Below the pieces are notes generated by a model. The model had not been told where the DNA came from. It saw only the letters and a program-made list of their open reading frames with translations, and made no database searches. 23,690 nucleotides of DNA from Roseivirga sp. UBA6061. GTDB taxonomy: Bacteria > Bacteroidota > Bacteroidia > Cytophagales > Cyclobacteriaceae. Positions 7,134 to 16,000 of the stretch are shown one piece after another (within the stretch, counting starts at the first letter, position 1; each line of letters opens with the position of its first letter). The stretch is from positions 1 through 23,690 of the forward strand of contig DIYF01000102.1 in assembly GCA_002427745.1 (NCBI GenBank), in the 5' to 3' direction. The translations under genes were made by a program, and so were the position numbers.

Positions 7134-7673
7134 TCAGCTGGTCTGAACAGACAGTGAAGCGGCCATTTTCTTTTGAGTCTTTCGGAATTCCCGGGGGGTC
7201 ATACCCGTGCATCTTTTAAATGCCTCATAAAAAGTTGATTTTGAGCTGAAGCCCGATTCGTAAAAAATCTCCGATATATTCTTCTCCTGCTCACCGAATT
7301 TGCTGAGCATCATACTACACTCCTCCACCCTGTAGTAATTGACGAAGTTGAAAAAATTGCTACCTGTAGAGGTATTGATTACCTGTGAAAGATGATGCGG
7401 GGCCACATCCATTTTCCCGGCAAGCGAGTTAAGTGTAAGGCAAGGTTCCCGGTAAACCTTCTCCTGTTCCATAAGCCTGAGCAGTCTTTCACGGCATTCT
7501 CTTAAATACTCATCAGACATTTTGTTCTTCTGGTATTTGTCAGGAGGTATTACATCAGATTCTTCCTGAATCACATAACTCTTCAGAAGCCTCAGGTCTT
7601 TTGACAGGTAATACACAAAGCCCAACTGCATAGCTAAAAATGCCATCAACATGGCAATCTGATAATTTTCCAT
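7134..7673 (-). CDS. AraC-family regulator with a single N-terminal membrane helix
   Basis: 179 residues. Residues 5-24 are a hydrophobic helix (IAMLMAFLAMQLGFVYYLS). A charged linker (about 25-80) leads to an AraC/XylS DNA-binding domain (about 75-172): LTLNSLAGKMDVAPHHLSQVIN is the first helix-turn-helix, and FSSKSTFYEAFKRCTGMTPREFRK is the second helix-turn-helix with the family signature. This looks like the C-terminal part of the multi-helix membrane AraC regulators common in Bacteroidota, cut down to the last helix. No upstream frame encodes the missing helices: 7674-7900 has none. It is therefore a compact membrane-tethered regulator, or a naturally shortened one. A 16-bp direct repeat lies upstream. 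Confidence 0.85.
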   Translation of the reverse strand: MENYQIAMLMAFLAMQLGFVYYLSKDLRLLKSYVIQEESDVIPPDKYQKNKMSDEYLRECRERLLRLMEQEKVYREPCLTLNSLAGKMDVAPHHLSQVINTSTGSNFFNFVNYYRVEECSMMLSKFGEQEKNISEIFYESGFSSKSTFYEAFKRCTGMTPREFRKTQKKMAASLSVQTS

Positions 7674-7733
7674 AATCGTCTCAATCTTCCTTCAAATACG
7701 CGAAAACCGCCCTTTATCGTCAGAAAAGAGGCA

Positions 7734-7782
7734 TTACAAATACTCTACATACCACAACCTCCCTCCTTACAAATACTCTACA
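7734..7782. repeat. Two direct copies of TTACAAATACTCTACA
   Basis: Identical 16-mers sit at 7734-7749 and 7767-7782, with start points 33 bp apart, close to three helical turns. They lie 61-109 bp upstream of the ATG of the membrane AraC-type gene. The placement and direct orientation suit a regulator that binds tandem sites on one face of the helix, as AraC-type proteins do. A weaker partial match (TTCAAATAC) occurs at 7691-7699. Confidence 0.7.
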
Positions 7783-7900
7783 ACCTTATTTTAACTGCAG
7801 GGAAATGGTATTTCATCAGCACATTAATGGCTTTGATCATATCAGAACTGTCGACATATAAAAAGGCAGGCTGATCAGGCCGTCACCACCAGGTACGAAC

Positions 7901-9700
7901 TCATACCTGACCTATAGAATCAGCGATGCGATGCAGATAAGAAGCAAGCGTGACCTCTTCGTCAAGGCCCATCTTTTTCTTTAACCGATAGCGCGACATT
8001 TGTACACTGGAGGAATTGATATTCAGAATACGGGCCACCTCTTTAACCGAAAGGTTCATCAGCACATAGGCACAATGCTTCAGTTCATTCTGTGAGAGCC
8101 GGGGATGCGCCTCGTAGAGGTTTCTGAAAAAATCGGGATGAACCTGATCAAAGTGCTTTTTGAGTGTCTGCCATTCATTATCCATATCGGTATGCTCATT
8201 GATAAGCTTTAATATGGCTGTATAATCGCATGCCGATGAGTTCTCACCCTGGTTCGAAATATGAATCAGCTGCTCCTGGATATCCAGCAGTACGCGACTC
8301 TTTTCGGCCAGAAAAAGTGTATTAGAGGTGAGCTCACGGTGTTTGAAGTCCAGTTCCTTTTGGAACTGCTGCTGCTTTACAGATTGTAACTCTTTAACAA
8401 GCTCAAGCTTTTTCCTGGTCTCTTTTTGCCTTACATAAATAAAGTAGGCGATCATGGCAATGATGATCGTTGTGGCAACGCCCAGAAAAATATACAAACG
8501 CTGTCTGCCCGACCTTGCTTCCAGCAGTTCAAACTCAGTTTGCTGTACCACGAGCTCATTCTGAATTTTACTGGTTTCGTATTTAGTACGGACCTCGGCC
8601 AGTGCTCTGTTTTGCTGATCGTTAAAAACGGAGTCTCTCAAAACCTGGTATTGCTTCTGAAAATTCAGCGCTCCCTCAAAGTCTCCCATCCCCTCTCTTA
8701 TACCAGACAACAGCGACCAGCACTCCATCAGGTGAGAACGATGACCATACGAACGGGCGATATCACTGGCCTCATGCAGAATCTGCTCAGCCTCATCGTA
8801 TCTCGGCCGCTGGCGACTTAATAAGTTCTTCGCGATACTCAGGTTATCTTCTACAATCCCAAACTTGTCATCGACCAGTTTATGACTTTCCAGGGCCTTT
8901 CTATGGTACTCCAGCGATTTCCTCTCATCTCCCAGTTCAAGAAAAAGACTCCCCAGGAGGTTGTTAACAGCGGCTTCGTTGATCTGATCATTGGTTTGCC
9001 TGGCATGACGCAAAGAGCTTTGAAAAGCATCCACAGCTTCGTCATAGGCTTTTTCAAGCAGGTACACCTTTCCCAGTGATTCCCAAATGCTCTGTAGTAG
9101 TTTGGCATTATCAGAATCTCCCACTATGTCAAGTGCTTCCTGTAAGTAAGCTTTGGCTTCATTAAGCCTTCCATAGTCAGTCAAAACCAATGAAATATTG
9201 CTAAGGGTATGGGCAATGCCATCAGGAATACCAAGGGTTCTGGCTACTTCCAGAGATTGATTATAGTAAAACAAAGCCGAATCATAGGCCGCTTCCCGAA
9301 CATAAACAGAGCCGAGGTTATTATAAGCGACCTTTAAGCGTGGCAACACCTGGTCCTGTTTTTCAAGTTCAAGCAGTTTGCGATAGTATACGGCAGATTC
9401 CCGCTGGTTGCCCGTCATCACCAGGATCCCTCCAATGGTGTTCAAGCCATTTTTTATTCCCAGTCTATGGCCGTTTTTCTCACTCAGTTCATAAGACTGA
9501 GAAGCAAGGAGCATGGCAGTATCGGGTTTGATATTCATATAGCGCCATGCCAGGGTTTTTAACACCAGCGCTTTTGTGGAATCATGGAGATTGCCCTGAT
9601 TGAGAACGGTCTTCAGGCTGTCTATCTCCTGCTGTTGTGCATACAGGCCGGCACAGCAAAAGAAGAAAACAACACTTAGCAGATAAAACCTCCTTTTCAT
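7901..9700 (-). CDS. Periplasmic TPR / transmembrane / cytoplasmic HTH regulator
   Basis: 599 residues. A signal peptide (1-21, ending GLYAQQ) exports the N-terminal part. About 60-350 is an array of tetratricopeptide repeats (e.g. AYNNLGSVYVREAAYDSALFY, ESLGKVYLLEKAYDEAVDAF, NNLLGSLFLELGDERKSLEYH). A transmembrane helix follows at about 402-424 (YIFLGVATTIIIAMIAYFIYV), then a cytoplasmic coiled coil (about 425-480), and at about 534-580 a LuxR-like winged or helix-turn-helix domain (SVKEVARILNINSSSVQMSRYRLKKKMGL). Such one-piece proteins are common in Bacteroidota, and the TPR part is assumed to sense a protein or envelope state and pass it directly to the DNA-binding domain. There is no kinase. 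It may control itself or its neighbours: the divergent giant surface protein starts 361 bp away. Confidence 0.88.
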   Translation of the reverse strand: MKRRFYLLSVVFFFCCAGLYAQQQEIDSLKTVLNQGNLHDSTKALVLKTLAWRYMNIKPDTAMLLASQSYELSEKNGHRLGIKNGLNTIGGILVMTGNQRESAVYYRKLLELEKQDQVLPRLKVAYNNLGSVYVREAAYDSALFYYNQSLEVARTLGIPDGIAHTLSNISLVLTDYGRLNEAKAYLQEALDIVGDSDNAKLLQSIWESLGKVYLLEKAYDEAVDAFQSSLRHARQTNDQINEAAVNNLLGSLFLELGDERKSLEYHRKALESHKLVDDKFGIVEDNLSIAKNLLSRQRPRYDEAEQILHEASDIARSYGHRSHLMECWSLLSGIREGMGDFEGALNFQKQYQVLRDSVFNDQQNRALAEVRTKYETSKIQNELVVQQTEFELLEARSGRQRLYIFLGVATTIIIAMIAYFIYVRQKETRKKLELVKELQSVKQQQFQKELDFKHRELTSNTLFLAEKSRVLLDIQEQLIHISNQGENSSACDYTAILKLINEHTDMDNEWQTLKKHFDQVHPDFFRNLYEAHPRLSQNELKHCAYVLMNLSVKEVARILNINSSSVQMSRYRLKKKMGLDEEVTLASYLHRIADSIGQV

Positions 9701-10061
9701 TCTTATGTGTTTAGCCAGACCAGGTCTGTAGTGGTACCTTAAGGTAGCGTTTTTGGCATATTTTCAAATCCATTATCAGACAGTCTCTTTATTCTGTTGA
9801 TATAATACCATCCATGCCCGAAAACTAAATAACCTCGTTTTTCTTCCGTTCTCTCACGGGCTATCCGGACCGCATCACTTTTTCCGACTTTCAAAGGTCA
9901 GAATATCTGAGTCCATCAATTTTCTCCGGGTTTTTAAGGCAGTACCGCAAAGCATTCCGGCCATTCTAGTTTCGGATCAATCTCAATCTCATAGGTGCAT
10001 GTGTCTCTATCGCTATAGGGCCGTGTGCCTTGAGAACTGAGACGAGAGAGATTGAAGATTT
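9701..10061. other. 361-bp divergent intergenic region
   Basis: It separates the minus-strand TPR-HTH gene from the plus-strand giant surface protein, so it should hold promoters for both. Apart from the two dyads at 9716-9746 it contains the small inverted repeat TCAGA-ATA-TCTGA (9898-9910) and a one-mismatch -7 box, TAGTTTCG (9967-9974), that might serve the plus-strand gene. TGGATTTG on the minus strand (9772-9765) is a similar one-mismatch candidate for the TPR-HTH gene. I see no open frame of credible size and no RNA gene here. Confidence 0.5.
9716..9746 (-). promoter_or_regulatory. Two adjacent dyads in the leader of the TPR-HTH gene
   Basis: CAGACC-A-GGTCTG (9716-9728) and TACCTTAAGGTA (9735-9746) are both perfect palindromes, 16-28 and 35-46 bp upstream of the ATG at 9700, with centres 18-19 bp apart. 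Loops of one and zero bases rule out normal RNA hairpins, so protein-binding operators are more likely. Their sequences differ, suggesting two different binders or one with loose specificity. Confidence 0.45.
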
Positions 10062-13000
10062 ATGATTTGGAACCTTAAAATAGTGCGGCCCGCCTGGGTA
10101 GTGGCACTCTTGTACTGCATTTGTTTTCCCCTTACCGGGAGCACCTCTTCAGAAGACAAGGGCGGGCCTTATCCCAGACATGCCATCAGTTTTCAGCCCA
10201 CTGACGCCTCTACTTCGCCTCAGCCGAATGCTACCGGTGTTTCGCGCACAGCCAACATCGTCATGAAGTTTTCGGCAGCCGTGGATGCGTCCACTGTGAC
10301 CAGTGCCAACTTTGTTTTCTGGGGTGAAAGAACCGGATATATTACAGGTTCATTCAGCGGTGGAGGTACCAACACCATCACTTTTACCCCTGCGAGTTCC
10401 TTTAAAGCCGGTGAGATTATCTGGGTTACCATCACAGCGGATGTGGTAGAAGACGGAACCAGCAATAACCTTTCTAACCCATACAGCTATCGCTTCACCA
10501 CCGCTGCCAGTACTATCAACAACTCTCAGTTTCTCGATCCTGAGTTTTTCAACGATCATGAGACCCTGATTCGGGGCTTCTATTCTGCAGACATCAATGG
10601 AGACGGTCGTCCGGATGTGATCAGTGCTTCAGATACGGATACTACACTGGCCTGGTATGACAGCGGCAACGGCTTCGCCCGCACGAGGATAGACAGTACC
10701 TCGGGCAAAAACTATTATAGCATTGTGGCCGCTGACATGGACAATGACCAGGACATGGATATTCTGTACGCAGCCTACAAAGACAGTGAGCTGGGGTGGT
10801 TTGAAAATACAGCCGGTGACGGCAGTGCCTGGACCAGAGCTACGATTCAGACCGGGCTGAACAGTATCAGAGACCTCTACCCTGCTGATATGAACAACGA
10901 TGGCTTTACTGACATTGTGATTGTGCACCCCGGGGCCACTCCCTCCATTGCATGGTTTAAACATGACGGCAACACCAATCCATCATTCGGAAGTAAACTG
11001 GTGATCAACAATCTGGGGGTGTCTCCTCATGGCGTTCGCATTGGTGACCTGGATGAGGATGGCTATGCCGATCTGGTAGTAGCACAGCAAGACACAGTCT
11101 ACTGGATCAAAAACAATGGCAATGAGACTTTTGACAGCACAATTGACGCAGCAGATACCATTGTTACTTCACGAAGGTACGATACAAGTTCCGGCAGGTT
11201 GTTTTATGACATTTACATAGAAGATGTTAATAATGACGGACATCTCGATGTGATTCCTGGTGTGGGCTTACAAGCCAATACCTTGGGTAACCGGGATATA
11301 GCCTACTTTTCAGGCAATGGCAGTGGTGGTTTTAGCTATAACAGCGTTGGTGAAGTCAGTACCGCCAACTATGAATCCAAAGCTGCTGACATGAACGGAG
11401 ATGGCCATATCGACCTTGTGGCAAGCAATACGGCCGGCACCTATCACCTGTTTATAAATGACGGAGCGGGAGCTTTTACCGAGACACAGGTAGCAGTAGG
11501 ACTGAATCAAAACAGAACCTTTGAGCTGGCAGATATTGATAATGATGGTGATATGGACCTGGCAGGAGCTTCAATCACCCATGATACGGTCTTTTGGTTC
11601 CAGCAGGTGCCCCAACTAGAAGTCAGTTCCGTGAGCCCCACAGTTAATGCAACAGACATTGCCCTCAATTCAGATATCACCTTTACTTTTAATGTAGATG
11701 CCGGCACAGGTACCTCCTCCAATATTATTGTCAGAGGTGAATTTCAGGGTAACATTGAGGGCGTTTTTTCCACCAGTACCAATACCATCACTTTCAATCC
11801 GAACAGTGATTTTATTGAAGGAGAAGTAATATATGTCACTCTCACCACTGACCTCAAAAGTGCAGAAGGAGGTAATCTGGTATCTCCTTATTCCTTTCAG
11901 TTTACCGCAACAAGCTCCGGAAAACCCTATAACTGCTATTGTGAGAACATTATTACAGATGGATCAGCAACCGAAAACTTCAGAAGTGTCTACCCTGTAG
12001 ACCTGGATGAAGATGGTGATATGGATGTGATCGCTACTTCCATTAACGATACGCAAACAGACTCAAAACTATTCTGGTACCGGAATGACGGGCAAGACGG
12101 CTTTGTCGAAAATGAGATTGCCACAGTTAATACAGCATTTGGCCTGGCGGTAGCCGATTTTGACGGAATCAACGGACTCGATATTGCCGTTGGCGGAGCC
12201 TCTCTGAAGCTTTTCCTTAATGATGGTGACCAGACCTTTGTTGAAAGCACCATCAGTGCTACCGGAAGTTACCGCTCCGTCCACTTTGTCGATATGGATG
12301 GCGATGCCGATCTGGATATCATAGGCACTGCTTATGTAGAATCAGGAGGTGTCAACTGGTGGCAAAACAACGGCAATGATCCCTTCACAAAAAACAGTCT
12401 GGGTACCATCAGTCAACCCAACGGACTCCATTTTGGTGACATCGACCGTGACGGTGACATGGACATTGCGGCAGTTCATCTTTCTGGCCGTGAAGTGGCC
12501 TGGTACAGAAATGATAATAACAGCTTTACTGAGCTGACCATCGATGACACCTTTACCAGTAACGACCCCTACGCTACCTACCTGGCCGATATGGATGGCG
12601 ATGGGGATCTGGATGTGGTTGTGGCGCTTCTCAGCAATGACATCTATTGGTATGAAAACGACAACCTTACCTTTACGCGCAGAGATACTCAAATCAGCGT
12701 CACCTCTGCCCGTCATGTCTACGCTGCCGATGTAACAGGCGATGGCCATATGGACATTGTCGCCTACGGGCATAGCGCTGACCTTACCCTGCTGGTCAAT
12801 GATGGCAACCCGGCAGGAGGAAACGACTATCCGGAGTTTACCAAAGTACAGGTCAATACAGGAAACACGGGCGGTGCAGCCGTTTATGCTGTGGACATGG
12901 ACAATGACGGCATCCTGGATATTCTCTCCGGTGGCGGTGTATTTCAGAACCTGAGCGATGGCAAACTTGCCTGGTACAAGGGCTCTTATGATGTCAACCT

Positions 13001-16000
13001 GGAGCCGTTGAATTCAAGCCCGGCTCCCTATGCGACCGGAGTAGCCAGAGACAGCAAAATCAAAATGACCTTCAATGCCGGAGACATTCTGGATGATAAT
13101 ACGGCCAGCAACATTCTTATACGGGGCAATCGTTCCGGAGTACTTGACGGCACTTTTACCGTAAGCAAAAGCGGCAGTGCAGACACTGTTATTTTCACTC
13201 CCACCAACAATTTCTTTGCCGATGAAATCATTCATGTTTCCCTTACCAAAAGCTTTACTTGTAAGGCCTACACCTATGAGTTCAGGGCTGCTTCGGCTCC
13301 GGCAGGTCACCTGACTTATAAAATCATGGACACGCTGGCTACCAACCGCTCTGTTCCACGCGGGATTCGGCTGGCAGACCTGAATAAAGACATGCGTCTG
13401 GACGTACTGGCATCTACTGATGGAGATACCGCCTCCTGGTTTAACGGAGATGGCAGCTTTACCGAGACCATTCTGGACAATGGTTCACAACTGAGCGTTG
13501 GCAGCAAACTCTACCACAAATTATTCAATATAGATATCGATGGTGACGGAGATCAGGATGTGGTTTATACCTCCAATTCAGATTCTGAAATAGGATATTT
13601 TAAAAACCAGGGAGCCCCCGGCTACACCATCAGCACCACCAAAACGGTAATACATCAGTCTTCTGTTAATGCCAATGGGGTCAGGAATGTACAACCTGCA
13701 GATATAGATCATGACGGAGATCTTGACCTTTTCTACGTGGCTCCCGGTAACAGTACCCGGCTGGCCTGGCTGGAAAACAACGGGGCGACAGATCCGACTG
13801 TAGCGGACTTTACCTACCATGAAATACATATGTTCAGTACCAACCCCACGGAAGGCCTGAACCTGGCAGATACTGACAATGATGGCGACCTGGATATCGT
13901 CACGGGCACCCAAAACGAGATCAATCTTTTCGAAAATGACGGCAATGCTAATTTCACACAAAAGACCCCGGTCATCAGAAGTGGTACAGCCAGTTACCGT
14001 TCAATTCAAACAGCCGACATGGATGGTGATGGCGACCTGGATATTATCCCGGCTCTGGGTTCAGAAGCCAAAGTCGTTTACTACAAGAACAACGGGAATA
14101 ACAGCTTCAGCGAAGAGCTTATAGAAACCATAGCGGGCAACATATTTGAAGTGGCCGCTGCCGACTTTGATGGTGACGGAGATAACGACATCATGGTAGT
14201 AAACAATACCGATATCGTGTACTGGTATCAGAATGATGGAACGGGAATAGCCGCCAACTTCACAGAAATTCAGCTGGATACTAACCAAAGTGGACTACAG
14301 ACTATTGATGTGGGCGATCTGGATAATGACAATGACCTCGACATTATTATTGGCTCCACCTCATCGCAAAACGTATTCTGGCTTAAATGCATTACAGCCA
14401 GTCTTACCAGCCTGAGCGCCTCCCCCGACTCAAGGCTGGCAGATGGTTCTGAATCGTCCACAATAAGTGTACAATTGATTGATGAAGACGGAGACGTGAT
14501 CAATATATCCGGTTTGGACGTGACTTTCTCTTCCAGCCACGGTGATTTAAGCAGTACCACAGCTACCACCAACAGTTTAGGAGTAGCAACGGTTACAATT
14601 ACTGCCACACAAAAAGGAGATGCCTCCATTACCGCCACCGTTGACCATGATGGTGAGACCGGTACAGCTCAGAACGAAGTGGTTAATGGTAGCCCTGCCA
14701 CCGTCAAATTTTTCGTATCCCCCACCGGCAGCATTACCAACCTCTCACTTTGGTTACGCGCAGACCAACCCGGCACAGCCTATGCCCATAATGCCGCCAT
14801 GTCGAGTGGCTGGGAAGATTACGGACCTGCTGAGAATGACGCGTCTGTCAGCGATGGAAGCCCTACCTTTTTCGATAACGCTTCCAGTACCCTGAACTTC
14901 AACCCCCGGGTAAGCTTTGACGGGAACGATGCTTTCAGTCTGCTCGATGCTTCTCTCCTGCCCAATGGCAGCTCTGCCAGAACTTATTACATGGTCAGTA
15001 CCAATACCGACAATGCTCATGGCGCCATCACGCAGTTTACACATGGTAATAATGCACCGGGAGAGGCAGCCTCCGTAGTTCAGAACTCAGGAGGTAACGA
15101 AGCAGCCTTTCTTGCAGGAGTGTTCGGAGTAGGTGGCACTACCAGAGGGGTTTCAGGTAGCACCAGTACACAAGCCGAGGTGGTTGCTATACGGCTTCCT
15201 GATGGCAATACGACCAATACAGAGATTCAGGTAAACGGAGATATTAAGACTGTATCACTCTTGTCCGGTAGTGACCGTACAATCAATACAGGCACCGATG
15301 CCGCTTATATAGGTCGTCATTTTCTCGGTATCGCTACGGATGCTTACTCTGGAGAAATTCAGGAAATCATTGTATTCGATTCTTATCTGGATGATGCCAC
15401 TTCGCAAAAGACAGAATCCTATCTGGCTCTGAAATATGGTATTACCCTCAGTAATGATTTTGATCAGGATGGCACCCCTTTTGAATTTACAGGAGAAGAA
15501 TATGGTGAAGGCACCTATATCATGTCCGATTTTACGCCTTACTGGGAGGTCTCCAATGCTCAGTTGCAACAGTATCATCATGACGTAGCGGGCATTGGCC
15601 GTGATGATATGGCCGGGCTGGCGCAAAAACAGTCCAAAAGTATCAACAGCGATGCCATTCTTGCTATTGGGGTCGATAATGATGATGCGCTGGACGGCCT
15701 CGAAAGCACCAACAGCACTAACAACGGTACTCTGGCTAATAACAGGGCATTCCTGACCTGGGGTAATAATAACAAGCCTCTTGATCCCGAACCCGATGAC
15801 CCTGCCTACACCCAGATTCCGGCCGGAGTGAACAGCCGGCTCAACCGACAGTGGTATGCACAGAGAGTCGGTACAATCGGCACAGTCACCCTGCAGTTCG
15901 ATGTGAGTAACCTGCCCGGACTATCGGGAGCGGGCACCAATGTTGAAGCCGATATTAAACTGCTGGTTTCAGATGAGGACGACTTCACCTCTCCCACTGC

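Noticed and set aside
7860..7881. Intrinsic terminator after the TPR-HTH gene (minus strand)
   Set aside because: There is a T-run on the minus strand, but the preceding stem is only about 3 bp (GGC/GCC around a palindrome), too weak to call.
9751..9772. TTTTGGCATATTTTCAAAT as a second sigma-54 promoter
   Set aside because: It has a TTGGCA-like -24 part, but no GC lies 10 bases after the GG, so the invariant -12 element is missing.
12349..12954. Run of three short plus-strand frames inside the giant gene
   Set aside because: They recur because the FG-GAP repeats reuse similar codons. All are shadows of the repeats in another frame.
11000..14400. Possible DNA-level tandem repeat or CRISPR-like periodicity
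   Set aside because: The periodic GATGGTGATGG-type strings encode the Asp-rich calcium loops, spacing is irregular, and codons vary. This is protein-level repetition.
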